Shown: piece after piece, positions 17,201-23,989 of the stretch
Position numbering within the stretch: position 1 is the first letter of the stretch
Layout of the letters: each line of letters begins with the position of its first letter
Assembly: GCA_949840605.1 (NCBI GenBank)
Contig: CATKXN010000028.1
Span: forward strand, 1 to 24,207
DNA from: an uncultured Alistipes sp.
Lineage (GTDB): Bacteria > Bacteroidota > Bacteroidia > Bacteroidales > Rikenellaceae
DNA length: 24,207 nucleotides
Reading direction: 5' to 3'
Notes under the pieces: model-generated
Told to the model about the DNA's origin: nothing
The model's database searches: none
What the model saw: only the letters and a program-made list of their open reading frames with translations
Made by a program: the position numbers and the translations under genes

Positions 17201-17365
17201 CGCAAGGCGTTTATCCGCAGCGTGCGCGTGTTCGCCAACATCGAAAACGCCTATACCTTCACCAAGTTCGACGGATACGATCCCGAGGTGGGTGTCGACG
17301 GCATCTATTGGGGCGGCTATCCCCGCCTGCGGAAATATACCATCGGTCTGGACCTGAAATTCTAA
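14294..17365 (+). CDS. susC: SusC-like TonB-dependent outer-membrane transporter
   Basis: A 1023-residue outer-membrane importer that takes up oligosaccharide under TonB energy. Residues 1-28 are a signal peptide (cleavage at GASA-Q). About 30-105 is a carboxypeptidase-D-like regulatory domain (VRGRVTADGQPLVGASVVVK), about 108-116 the conserved DDVVVIGYG, about 120-240 the plug (LLQGRAAGLQI, VRIRGNSSLNG, PLIVVDGFP, IEILKDASSAAIYGSRGANG), and the rest a 22-strand barrel ending in YPRLRKYTIGLDLKF with a terminal Phe. It starts 12 bases after the GH37-like gene and 10 bases before susD. Class assignment is certain; specificity for manno-oligosaccharides follows from the operon. Confidence 0.97.
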   Translation: MNTINRCLRNRWLLTLFAALFLAVGASAQNEVRGRVTADGQPLVGASVVVKGTTTGTSTDTSGNFTLRASSGAVLSVGFVGYKTREVAVTAGATFLDIVLEADEALIDDVVVIGYGSMKKSDLTGSVVSVKMDAIKDISAPSVEGLLQGRAAGLQIMNTSQDPGAGAVVRIRGNSSLNGSNTPLIVVDGFPVGDAGNLSQINPSDIESIEILKDASSAAIYGSRGANGVILIQTRTAKGGSTRVSVNHRTTIGQFTDKLNVWRNPLQMAQIANEELTNAGLPALYTGQYNNGTYYPSLIEIQQGKWSNTDWADLCMRTAVVNNTTATLSHSTDKASINLSLNYFDDEGVYRKDNFRKGNVTLNGSYKLAKNFTLQTSNIFSIHKRHVNNTLEYGRNPLWPVYDKDGNYFIASETDFGHPLVISDNVRNETQGRDLLSSLAAEWEIVEGLKIRTQLNYSYSTTFQDAYNASNTSQEAHDLNGIARMNNSLSQDVLSETYVTFQRTFADRHNLTVMAGHSFDYNMGRTLSTTAYDFVNDALGNENMGAGNPQKNVIDNTYRNSKLLSFYGRLNYVLDDKYLFTFTMRADGSSKFGKNSKWGYFPSGAVSWKLHNEPWMQKINVFDEFKIRASWGLSGNQGISPYQTLNRYGTEKYWFADKWQTAIGPGYEAGREGANDRYILWGGISNPDLRWESTRQWNLGVDLAFFKRRLRLTMDYYDKYTTDLLREKYLPLSSGYDKMWVNDGNIRNRGFEFTLDGDIVSRKNTSLSATFIFSRNRNEVTGLGNAVSSGLSTDYLTGMQYEVCGQSLSMFNGNPSVYAIGFPMYAFYGYRVDGIIQQGEDPGFMSTDGKDLPGEFKYVDLNGDYAIDDRDRCIIGDPNPDFTASLNLAFRYKNLDVSVFLNGVFGNDVIYNGYTYDPRVKIKRWTPDNPTNKYPRLNSTRSYLFSDYFVHDGSFVRLQNINVGYTIPVRKAFIRSVRVFANIENAYTFTKFDGYDPEVGVDGIYWGGYPRLRKYTIGLDLKF

Positions 17366-17375
17366 GCTGACGACT

Positions 17376-18860
17376 ATGAAAAACTTGCTTTATATCATTT
17401 CGCTCTGCGGGCTGCTCACGGCGTGCGACCTGCAGGAGGAGCCGTACGGATTCTATTCCGACGACAACTTTTACAAGAACGAGAAGGATGCCGAGTCGGG
17501 GCTGCTCTATGCCTACAACGCCCTGACGTTCCTCGAATATTCGCGCGGCATCTTCTACATCGGAGACATCCCGACCGAGACCATGTCGCCCAAGAGCGAC
17601 GAGGCCGGCGACGTCTACCAGCTCGAGAACTGGATCGCGGGCCGCGAGACCGAGCAGCTGAAATATTATTTCAAATACTGCTACATCGCCATCAACCGGG
17701 CCAATACGGTGATCGACCATATCCGGAACAGCTCGGCGCTGAGCGAGACGGCGCGCCGCCGAATCCTGGGCGAGGCCTATTTCCTGCGTGCGTGGAACTA
17801 TTTCAACCTGGTGCGCACGTTCGGCATCGTCCCCGTGCAGACGCAGATGGTGGCGGAACTGTCGCAGACGACACCGCCGATGGCGACGGGTCTCGACCAG
17901 CTCTACGACCTGATCCTGGGCGACCTGACCCGGGCGGACGAACTGCTCGAAGTCGGCAAGGTTTTCGGACGCGCGGACAAGGTGGCGGCGCAGTCGCTGA
18001 TGGCCAAGGCCTATCTGACCGTCGCCTCGTCGAAAGAGCACAACGTGTACCGCTATACGGAGATGCGCCGCGAACCGCAGATCATGTACGACAGCGCCGC
18101 CTACTGGGCCGGAAAGGTCGTTCGTGATTACAGGGACTCCTATGATTTCGACACCGATCTGCGCGCCATCTACGACGTGGACAAGCCCTCGGGACCCGAG
18201 CATATCTTCATCATGCCCATCGACCGCAGCGGTACGCAGGAGGGCAACTACTCCAAACTGCCCCTGCTTTTCCTGCCGTCGAACAACTCCGTGCCGTTCT
18301 ACATCCGTTACGGCAACGGCGACCTGCAACGGGCCAACGGCAACGGCTGGGGCGTGTTCCTCTGCAACGACGAGTTCGTCGAAACGCAGTTCAGCACCAC
18401 CGACAAGCGCCGCACCGAGTTGATCCACCGGGATATTTACGATGCTTCGGGCAGTCCGATCGTGCCCAATCAGGTCCGGGGATACTTTTCGAGCAAATAC
18501 GTCGATCCCGATTTTATCGGCGAACGCACGAGCGCCCGCCCTTACCTGATCCGTTTCTCGGACATTGCGCTGGTGTATGCCGAGGCGGCGGGACCCGAAG
18601 AGGGCCTGGCCTATGTGAACCGCATCCGCGAAAGGGCCGGCGTGACGCCTCTGCCGTCCGGAATGGCGGTGGATAAATTCCGCGAGGCCGTGATCCGGGA
18701 GCGTGCGCTCGAACTGGCTTTCGAGGGCAACCGGCTTTTCGACCTCCGCCGCACGGCCTCGGTTACGACCACCGACATCAAGGCTGCCGGACTGAGCGAG
18801 GCCGAAGCCGCCTACTATCCGATCCCGCAGCGGGAAATAGACCTGAATCCCAATTTGTAG
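17376..18860 (+). CDS. susD: SusD-like surface glycan-binding lipoprotein
   Basis: A 494-residue lipoprotein (lipobox LLTA-C, Cys17, then DLQEEP) that forms the lid of the SusC transporter. The RagB/SusD family is shown by the TPR-like region (KYYFKYCYIAINRANTVIDH, EAYFLRAWNYFNLVRTFG and GLDQLYDLILGDLTRA) and by the C-terminal VIRERALELAFEGNRLFDLR with the final YPIPQREIDLNPNL. The length is normal for the family. It follows susC by 10 bases and is followed after 4 bases by an unknown lipoprotein in the position usually held by further surface binding proteins. Confidence 0.97.
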   Translation: MKNLLYIISLCGLLTACDLQEEPYGFYSDDNFYKNEKDAESGLLYAYNALTFLEYSRGIFYIGDIPTETMSPKSDEAGDVYQLENWIAGRETEQLKYYFKYCYIAINRANTVIDHIRNSSALSETARRRILGEAYFLRAWNYFNLVRTFGIVPVQTQMVAELSQTTPPMATGLDQLYDLILGDLTRADELLEVGKVFGRADKVAAQSLMAKAYLTVASSKEHNVYRYTEMRREPQIMYDSAAYWAGKVVRDYRDSYDFDTDLRAIYDVDKPSGPEHIFIMPIDRSGTQEGNYSKLPLLFLPSNNSVPFYIRYGNGDLQRANGNGWGVFLCNDEFVETQFSTTDKRRTELIHRDIYDASGSPIVPNQVRGYFSSKYVDPDFIGERTSARPYLIRFSDIALVYAEAAGPEEGLAYVNRIRERAGVTPLPSGMAVDKFREAVIRERALELAFEGNRLFDLRRTASVTTTDIKAAGLSEAEAAYYPIPQREIDLNPNL

Positions 18861-18864
18861 CGTT

Positions 18865-19773
18865 ATGAAAAATCTGAAATATATCGCATTGCTGCTTTCG
18901 TGCCTGGCTGTGGCTGCCTGCACGAAGGATATCGACGAGAAGGAGCCGAGCAACGAGTGCTCGATTCTCGACATCAAACTGGCGGGACAACTGGGCAAGG
19001 CCGCCATCGAACGGGTGGACGACAACCAGGGAACCGTGACCCTCTATATCTTCGAACAGGCCGATTATCCGTGGGAGGCGGTCGGCGTCGAAGCCCTGGC
19101 CCTTTCGGCCTATGCCACGGCGGATGTCGCCGGCGGCGGCACGCTCGATTTCCGGAATCCCGACCGCAAGGCGCGTATCATCGTGCGCTCCCAGACCGGG
19201 AAGCAGGTGCTGTGGACGGTTTATCTCAAACCCTACGATCCGTTCTATGTCGGCACGTGGGCCGTCAGCGACGTCAAGATCTACGTGGATCAGCATATCA
19301 GCGGGAACGGTACCGGGAAGTGGGACACTTCGATGGGCGGGTCCGAGTTCGGGATGTTCGCCTCGCCGGAGCTGGACAACGTCATCACCGTTACGATGAA
19401 CGACGAGATGGTCGACGGAAAGTTCACGGGAAAGATCGTCCATGCCGCCGGGGCCGACGGACGCTACGGGTCGTTCAAGGGTGTCTATCCGGGCGAATAT
19501 ACCGAGGATGCCCCGCTGGATATGGACCCGCGCCTGCGGCATCTGATTCCTGCCGGCGAGTCCGACTGGGTGCTGGACCTCTCGACCGACGAGATGAAGA
19601 TTTCGAAGAACAACATCACCTCGACGATGACCTTCAGCCGCGATGCCTCGGGCAATCTGTTCTTCGATTTCGCTTTGCCCGACGCCTCGGGCGATACGCC
19701 GGGCAGCAATTTCTACAACAATTTCTGGCGCAGTTCGTACCGGTTCTCCTACGTCGTGCGGGCGGCCGAATAG
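18865..19773 (+). CDS. Unknown lipoprotein, probable surface glycan-binding protein
   Basis: A 302-residue lipoprotein; the lipobox is AVAA-C with Cys19, then TKDIDEKEP, which suggests surface export. I do not recognise the family with certainty. Residues about 30-125 look like an Ig-like domain common at the N-terminus of Bacteroidota surface lipoproteins (IKLAGQLGKAAIERVDDNQG, LDFRNPDRKARIIVRSQTGK, WTVYLKP). Residues about 128-302 are beta-rich with many aromatic and Asp/Gly residues (FYVGTWAVSDVKIYVDQHI, DWVLDLSTDEM, NNFWRSSYRFSYVVR). It is the last gene of the operon, directly after susD, where SusE-like or other glycan-binding proteins normally lie. Binding of mannan is an inference from position. 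No catalytic motif was seen. Confidence 0.7.
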   Translation: MKNLKYIALLLSCLAVAACTKDIDEKEPSNECSILDIKLAGQLGKAAIERVDDNQGTVTLYIFEQADYPWEAVGVEALALSAYATADVAGGGTLDFRNPDRKARIIVRSQTGKQVLWTVYLKPYDPFYVGTWAVSDVKIYVDQHISGNGTGKWDTSMGGSEFGMFASPELDNVITVTMNDEMVDGKFTGKIVHAAGADGRYGSFKGVYPGEYTEDAPLDMDPRLRHLIPAGESDWVLDLSTDEMKISKNNITSTMTFSRDASGNLFFDFALPDASGDTPGSNFYNNFWRSSYRFSYVVRAAE

Positions 19774-19796
19774 GGCGCGACGCGCTTGCCTGAAAG

Positions 19797-19830
19797 AAAA
19801 CCGGACCTGCCGCAAGGCAGGTCCGGTTTT
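19797..19830. terminator. Bidirectional terminator between the mannan operon and frr
   Basis: A perfect 15-bp stem (19797-19811 with 19816-19830, arm AAAACCGGACCTGCC) closes a GCAA tetraloop. T-rich on the plus side (GGTTTTTC) and on the minus side (GGTTTTCTTTC), it can end both convergent operons. Confidence 0.92.
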
Positions 19831-19851
19831 TCGGTTGTCGGAACGAACGGT

Positions 19852-20409
19852 CTATACCGTCATGATCTCCTTCTCCTTTTTGGCGAGGACCTCTTCGAGG
19901 GCCTTGGAGAACTTTTCGAGCAGTTTCTGCGACTGCGTTTCGCCGTCTTTCGCCTCGTCCTCGGGCATGCCCTCCTTCTGGGCCTTCTTGAATGCGTCGA
20001 CGGCGTCGCGGCGGGCGTTGCGCAGGCTGATGCGGGCCGTTTCGGCCTCCGAACGAACCTGCTTCACCAGCTCCTTGCGGCGCTCCTCGGTGAGGGGCGG
20101 GATCGACAGCCGGATCTGCTCGCCGTTGTTCGAGGGCGTCAGGCCGATGTTCGAGTCGATGATCGCCTTTTCGATCGGCCGCAGCATGTTCTTGTCCCAC
20201 GGCTGGATCAGGATGGTTTTGGCGTCGGGTACGGTGACGCTGGCGGCACCCGAGACGGGGACCTGCGAGCCGAAATAGTCGACCATCACGCCGTTCAGGG
20301 CGTTGGGCGACGCCTTGCCGGCGCGGACGTTCAGCAGCTCCTCTTCGAGGTGGTCGATGGCCTTCTGCATGCGGCCCGTGGCGTCGTTGAGAATCGTTTT
20401 TGTATCCAT
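19852..20409 (-). CDS. frr: Ribosome recycling factor
   Basis: A 185-residue cytosolic protein that, with EF-G, splits the post-termination ribosome. It has the standard length, and the pattern ATGRMQKAIDHLEEELLNVR, RAGKASPNAL, VTVPDAKTILIQPWDKNMLR, SNIGLTPSNNGEQIRLSIPP and LTEERRKELVKQVRSEAE is the classic RRF sequence of a three-helix bundle plus a small beta domain. It lies 12 bases after the thioredoxin gene and is third in a pyrH-tlpA-frr unit. pyrH and frr are frequent neighbours in bacteria. Confidence 0.98.
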   Translation of the reverse strand: MDTKTILNDATGRMQKAIDHLEEELLNVRAGKASPNALNGVMVDYFGSQVPVSGAASVTVPDAKTILIQPWDKNMLRPIEKAIIDSNIGLTPSNNGEQIRLSIPPLTEERRKELVKQVRSEAETARISLRNARRDAVDAFKKAQKEGMPEDEAKDGETQSQKLLEKFSKALEEVLAKKEKEIMTV

Positions 20410-20421
20410 GGCGTTTGGGGT

Positions 20422-20997
20422 TTAATTTTCGAGTGTCTTTTCAATGGTGCGGATCAGGGCGTCGAACTCCTCGTCGTCGTATCCCACCGTGGCGAGGACT
20501 ACCTTGCCCTCCTTGTCGATGAGGTAGTTGCGCGGGATGTAGTTCGAGGCGTAGCGGTCGTAGACGGTCCGCGCGGAGTCGAGGCCCATCGGGAAGTCAT
20601 AGCCGGTCTTTTCGCGGAAAGCCTCCACCGTTTCGCGCTTCTCGCCGCGCGAGACGGGCAGGAAGACGAACGGCTTGCCGGCGAAGCGGTCGATGATGTC
20701 CTTCTGCACGCGGGTCAGCTCCTGGCGGCAGGGCGGGCACCACGTGGCCCAGAAGTTGAGCAGCACGACCTTGCCGCGCAGTTCCTTGAGCGACAGACGG
20801 CTGCCGTCGGTCAGTTCGACCGTGAAGCCGGGAGCCGTCTCCCCGGCCCGGACGAGCGTGGTCGAATCGGCCTCCGCCGCGGCGCCCTTCCCGGCGTTGC
20901 GGCTGCCGCATCCGGGGAGCAGCAGGATGACGGCGATGATGACGGCGATCAGCGCCAGCATCACCCACAGCGATTTGTTGCTTTTTTTCTTGGCCAT
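20422..20997 (-). CDS. TlpA-like membrane-anchored thioredoxin
   Basis: A 191-residue thiol-disulfide oxidoreductase facing the periplasm. Residues about 10-29 are one hydrophobic segment after KKKSNK. It ends in LLPG-C (Cys30), so it may be a lipoprotein or simply membrane-anchored. The thioredoxin/AhpC-TSA fold runs from about 55: ETAPGFTVELTDGSRLSL, KVVLLNFWATWCPPCRQEL with redox Cys87 and Cys90 as CPPC, and NYIPRNYLIDKEGKVV with the cis-Pro region. It probably serves reduction of periplasmic disulfides or cytochrome c maturation. Its insertion between pyrH (4-base gap) and frr (12-base gap) is uncommon and suggests co-transcription with translation genes without obvious functional link. 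Confidence 0.92.
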   Translation of the reverse strand: MAKKKSNKSLWVMLALIAVIIAVILLLPGCGSRNAGKGAAAEADSTTLVRAGETAPGFTVELTDGSRLSLKELRGKVVLLNFWATWCPPCRQELTRVQKDIIDRFAGKPFVFLPVSRGEKRETVEAFREKTGYDFPMGLDSARTVYDRYASNYIPRNYLIDKEGKVVLATVGYDDEEFDALIRTIEKTLEN

Positions 20998-21001
20998 AGT
21001 C

Positions 21002-21709
21002 TTACGGTTTTACGAGCGTTCCGATCGGCTCTCCGGCAAGTACCTTGCCTAAATTGCCTTCGGTGTCCATGTCGAAGACGATGATCTGCAATCCGTTTTC
21101 GCGGCAGAGCGTGAAAGCCGTGAGGTCCATGACTTTCAGCCGGCGGTCGAGCACCTCTTCGAACGAGATCTCGTTGAATTTCACGGCCGCGGGGTCCTTC
21201 TCCGGATCGGCCGTGTAGACGCCGTCCACGCGGGTGCCTTTCAGCAGTACGTCGGCCTCGATCTCGATGCCGCGCAGGGCCGACGCCGAGTCGGTCGTGA
21301 AGTAGGGGTTCGAGGTGCCGCCTCCGACGATCACCACGTAACCCGCTTCGAGGTATTCGACGGCACGGGCTTTGGAGAAGTATTCGCCGATCGGCTCCAT
21401 GCGAATCGAGGTGAGCACTTTGCATTTGACCCCGTTGTCCTCGAGCGCCGACTGAAGCGCCAGCGAATTGATGATCGTGGCGAGCATGCCCATCTGGTCG
21501 CCCTTCACGCGGTCGAAGCCCTTTTTGGCGCCCGTAAGGCCGCGGAAGATATTGCCGCCGCCGATGACGATGCCGATTTGTACGCCCGTCGCCGCTGCCG
21601 CCTTGACCTGCTCGGCGTAGGATTGCAGCACCTCGGGGGAGAGCCCGTATTTCTGCGTTCCCTGCAGCGATTCACCGCTCAGTTTCAGGAGTATTCGCTT
21701 GTATTTCAT
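21002..21709 (-). CDS. pyrH: UMP kinase
   Basis: A 235-residue cytosolic enzyme of the amino-acid-kinase fold that phosphorylates UMP to UDP with ATP. Diagnostic stretches are KRILLKLSGESLQG at the N-terminus, IGIVIGGGNIFRG, DQMGMLATIINSLALQSALE, GTSNPYFTTDSASALRGIEI and ADVLLKGTRVDGVYTADPEK. The length is normal. It is the first gene of the minus-strand unit and diverges from dxs; a TATCTTCG box lies 25-32 bases before its ATG. Confidence 0.98.
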   Translation of the reverse strand: MKYKRILLKLSGESLQGTQKYGLSPEVLQSYAEQVKAAAATGVQIGIVIGGGNIFRGLTGAKKGFDRVKGDQMGMLATIINSLALQSALEDNGVKCKVLTSIRMEPIGEYFSKARAVEYLEAGYVVIVGGGTSNPYFTTDSASALRGIEIEADVLLKGTRVDGVYTADPEKDPAAVKFNEISFEEVLDRRLKVMDLTAFTLCRENGLQIIVFDMDTEGNLGKVLAGEPIGTLVKP

Positions 21710-21733
21710 CTTTCGATACGTTTTATCGTAACG

Positions 21734-21741
21734 CGAAGATA
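21734..21741 (-). promoter_or_regulatory. Candidate -7 box of the pyrH operon
   Basis: On minus this reads TATCTTCG, one base off TAnnTTTG, about 25 bases before the pyrH ATG. No clear -33 TTTG is seen at the usual distance, so this is tentative. Confidence 0.4.
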
Positions 21742-21841
21742 GGGATTTTTTCGAAAATTTTGCATTTTATTGACTATCTTTGGTGTCGTTACGGCACTTT
21801 TGGGAGTCGACCGGTTATCCGGAGACCGAACGTAATCCAGT

Positions 21842-21873
21842 TTTGGATTCGTTCGTTCTTTTTTCTATCTTTG
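21842..21873 (+). promoter_or_regulatory. Candidate upstream promoter of dxs (P1)
   Basis: TTTG (21842-21845), 20 bases, then TATCTTTG (21866-21873), a full match to the Bacteroidota -33/-7 pattern in the first duplicated unit. Its transcript would carry the second unit as a leader of about 95 bases. Confidence 0.6.
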
Positions 21874-21932
21874 GGGGCGTAACGCCCCTTTTAGGAGTCG
21901 GCCGGTTATCCGGAGACCGAACGTAATCCGAT

Positions 21933-21964
21933 TTTGGATTCGTTCGTTCTTTTTTCTATCTTTG
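21933..21964 (+). promoter_or_regulatory. Candidate proximal promoter of dxs (P2)
   Basis: TTTG (21933-21936), 20 bases, then TATCTTTG (21957-21964). The box ends only 8 bases before the chosen dxs ATG at 21973, so the transcript would start within a few bases of the start codon. Confidence 0.65.
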
Positions 21965-21972
21965 TAACCCTT

Positions 21973-23847
21973 ATGTCGTCCGAAGAATATAAACTGCTCG
22001 ATACGATCTCGTCGCCCCGCGACCTGAAAAGGCTCTCGGCGGAGGAGCTGCGCCTCTACTGCGACGAACTGCGGCGCTATATCATCGACGAGTGTGCGGT
22101 CAATCCGGGGCATCTGGCTTCGAGCCTCGGGGCCGTGGAACTGGCCGCGGCCCTGCATTATGTTTTCGAAACCCCGGAGGACAAGATCGTCTGGGACGTC
22201 GGCCACCAGACCTACGCCCACAAGATCATCACCGGGCGCCGCGAGGCTTTCCGGACCAAACGCCGGCTGAACGGCATCAGCGGTTTTCCGCGCATGTCCG
22301 AGAGCGAATACGACGCTTTCGGGGGCGGTCACGCCTCGGTGTCGATCTCCGCGGCTTTCGGCATGGCCAAGGCGGCCGAACTGCGGGGCGAGAAACGTCA
22401 GGTGGTGGCCGTCATCGGCGACGGCTCGATGACCGGCGGACTGGCTTTCGAAGGGCTCAACAACGCCGGGGCTTCGAAGCGCACGAATCTGCTGGTGATC
22501 CTGAACGACAACAACATGGCCATCGACCAGGCCACCGGGGCGCTGAAAAACTACCTGCTGAAAATATCGACTTCGGTCCATTACAACCGTTTCAAACAGC
22601 GGTTGTGGGGCCTTCTTTCGCATACGCCGCGCCTGCTGAGGCTCTGCCAGAAGGCTGGCAACGCCGTGAAGCAGGGGCTGCTGAACAAGAGCAACCTCTT
22701 CGAAAGCCTCAATTTCCGCTATTTCGGACCCGTGGACGGCCACAACCTCAAGGAGTTGGTGCAGACGCTCCGTGCGCTGCGCGACATCGAGGGCCCCAAG
22801 CTGCTCCACGTCATGACCGTAAAGGGCAAAGGATATCTTCCGGCCGAGCACGACCAGTCGGTCTGGCATGCTCCGGGGTGTTTCAATCCCGATACCGGCG
22901 AGCGGATTTCCGCTCCTGCCGACGCGGCGCGCTATCAGGATGTTTTCGGCGAGACGCTGTTGGAGCTGGCCCGCAGGGACGCCCGCGTCGTGGGCGTCAC
23001 ACCCGCCATGCCGTCGGGCTGTTCGATGAACATTCTCCTACGCGAGATGCCGGAGCGCTGTTTCGACGTCGGGATCGCCGAAGGGCATGCCGTGACCTTC
23101 TCGGCGGGACTCGCCGCGGCGGGGATGGTGCCCTTCTGCAACATCTACTCGTCGTTCATGCAGCGGGCTTACGACAATGTGATCCACGACGTTGCCATTC
23201 AGGGATTTCCGGTGGTGATGTGCCTCGACCGCGGGGGGCTCGTGGGCGAGGACGGCGTGACGCACCACGGGGTTTTCGACATGGCCGCCTTCGGGGCCGT
23301 GCCGGGACTGGTTGTCGCAGCGCCTATGAACGAACCCGAACTCCGCAACATGATGTATACCGGCCTGCAGGCCGGCGCACCCTTTATGATCCGCTATCCC
23401 CGCGGCCGCGGCGAGGGCCTGCCGTGGCGGGGCGTGCCGTTCGAGACGCTGCCCGTGGGCCGCGGACGCCGTCTGCGCGAGGGTCGCGACGTGGCGCTGG
23501 TGACCGTCGGGACCGTCGGCAATGCGGCGGCCCGGGCTGCCGGACGCGCCGCGGAGCAGGGAGTGGAGGCCGCCCATTACGACCTGCGCTGGGTGAAACC
23601 CCTCGACACGGAGCTGCTCGACGAGGTGGGACGCACGTTCCGCCGCGTGGTGACCGTCGAGGACGGCTGTCTGCGCGGGGGCGTCGGCGAGGCTGTCGCG
23701 GCGTATTTCAACGCCTGCGGTTACGACGTGCACGTCACGCGGCTGGGCATCGGCGACGCCTGGGTCGAACACGGCACGCCCGCACAACTCTACACCCTCT
23801 GCGGTTATGACGAGGAGTCGATTCTCCGCGCCCTCACGCAGGCGTAA
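21973..23847 (+). CDS. dxs: 1-deoxy-D-xylulose-5-phosphate synthase
   Basis: A 624-residue thiamine-diphosphate enzyme that joins pyruvate and glyceraldehyde-3-phosphate to DXP, the first step of the MEP isoprenoid pathway. The start at 21973 (MSSEEYKLLDTI) matches the family's N-terminus; an upstream ATG at 21934 would translate through the promoter box and is rejected. Marks are WDVGHQTYAHKIITGRR, the ThDP/Mg motif GDGSMTGG from residue 149, LNDNNMAID, Glu370 in DVGIAEGHAVTFSAGLA, YSSFMQRAYDNVIHDVAIQ and LDRGGLVGEDGVTHHG. The C-terminal transketolase domain is complete. The TAA stop lies within a repeat palindrome, and a hairpin plus TTTT follows. Confidence 0.97.
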   Translation: MSSEEYKLLDTISSPRDLKRLSAEELRLYCDELRRYIIDECAVNPGHLASSLGAVELAAALHYVFETPEDKIVWDVGHQTYAHKIITGRREAFRTKRRLNGISGFPRMSESEYDAFGGGHASVSISAAFGMAKAAELRGEKRQVVAVIGDGSMTGGLAFEGLNNAGASKRTNLLVILNDNNMAIDQATGALKNYLLKISTSVHYNRFKQRLWGLLSHTPRLLRLCQKAGNAVKQGLLNKSNLFESLNFRYFGPVDGHNLKELVQTLRALRDIEGPKLLHVMTVKGKGYLPAEHDQSVWHAPGCFNPDTGERISAPADAARYQDVFGETLLELARRDARVVGVTPAMPSGCSMNILLREMPERCFDVGIAEGHAVTFSAGLAAAGMVPFCNIYSSFMQRAYDNVIHDVAIQGFPVVMCLDRGGLVGEDGVTHHGVFDMAAFGAVPGLVVAAPMNEPELRNMMYTGLQAGAPFMIRYPRGRGEGLPWRGVPFETLPVGRGRRLREGRDVALVTVGTVGNAAARAAGRAAEQGVEAAHYDLRWVKPLDTELLDEVGRTFRRVVTVEDGCLRGGVGEAVAAYFNACGYDVHVTRLGIGDAWVEHGTPAQLYTLCGYDEESILRALTQA

Positions 23848-23989
23848 GACGCCCGCTTAGGAAGCGGGTTTTAGGGGCAATGGAGGGGCGTTTCGCTTTC
23901 CATTCGGTTACGTGCTCCCGCCCGCTTAAGAAGCGGGGTTTTAGGGGCGCAGGCGTAAGACGCCCGCTTAGGAAGCGGGTTTTAGGGGC
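23838..23989 (+). repeat. Three REP-like palindromes (right cluster)
   Basis: Two exact 41-bp copies (23838-23878 and 23949-23989, offset 111 bp) flank a variant copy (about 23920-23948). The full copies contain AGGCGTAAGACGCC, then the hairpin CCCGCTT-AGG-AAGCGGG, then TTTTAGGGGC; the variant has loop AAG and one extra G. The family is the same as at 644-765, but the sixth stem pair is T-A here and C-G there, a compensatory change. The first copy overlaps the end of dxs, and its hairpin plus TTTT (23852-23873) is a likely dxs terminator. The remaining bases up to 24039 hold no gene. Confidence 0.92.
23852..23873 (+). terminator. Probable dxs terminator formed by the first REP-like hairpin
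   Basis: A 7-bp perfect stem CCCGCTT/AAGCGGG with a 3-base loop followed by TTTTA begins 4 bases after the dxs stop. The T-run is short; two more copies downstream could back it up. Confidence 0.55.

Larger units (their letters stand above)
21775..21964 (+). repeat. 91-bp tandem duplication carrying promoter boxes
   Basis: Two near-identical 91-bp units (21775-21865 and 21866-21956) each begin with TATCTTTG; a third TATCTTTG follows at 21957-21964. Each unit holds a small hairpin directly after the box (GTGTCG-TTA-CGGCAC in the first, GGGGCG-TAA-CGCCCC in the second, both followed by TTTT), then an interrupted hairpin (CCGG-TTAT-CCGG within GTC/GAC) and a TTTTGGATTCGTTCGTTC tract. The hairpin arms differ between units, but pairing is kept. 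Confidence 0.9.

Noticed and set aside
21934..21972. Longer N-terminus for dxs
   Set aside because: It would translate through the promoter boxes and adds residues not seen at the start of the family.
23838..23989. CRISPR-like array
   Set aside because: Only three units, unequal and palindromic, with related spacers and no cas genes.
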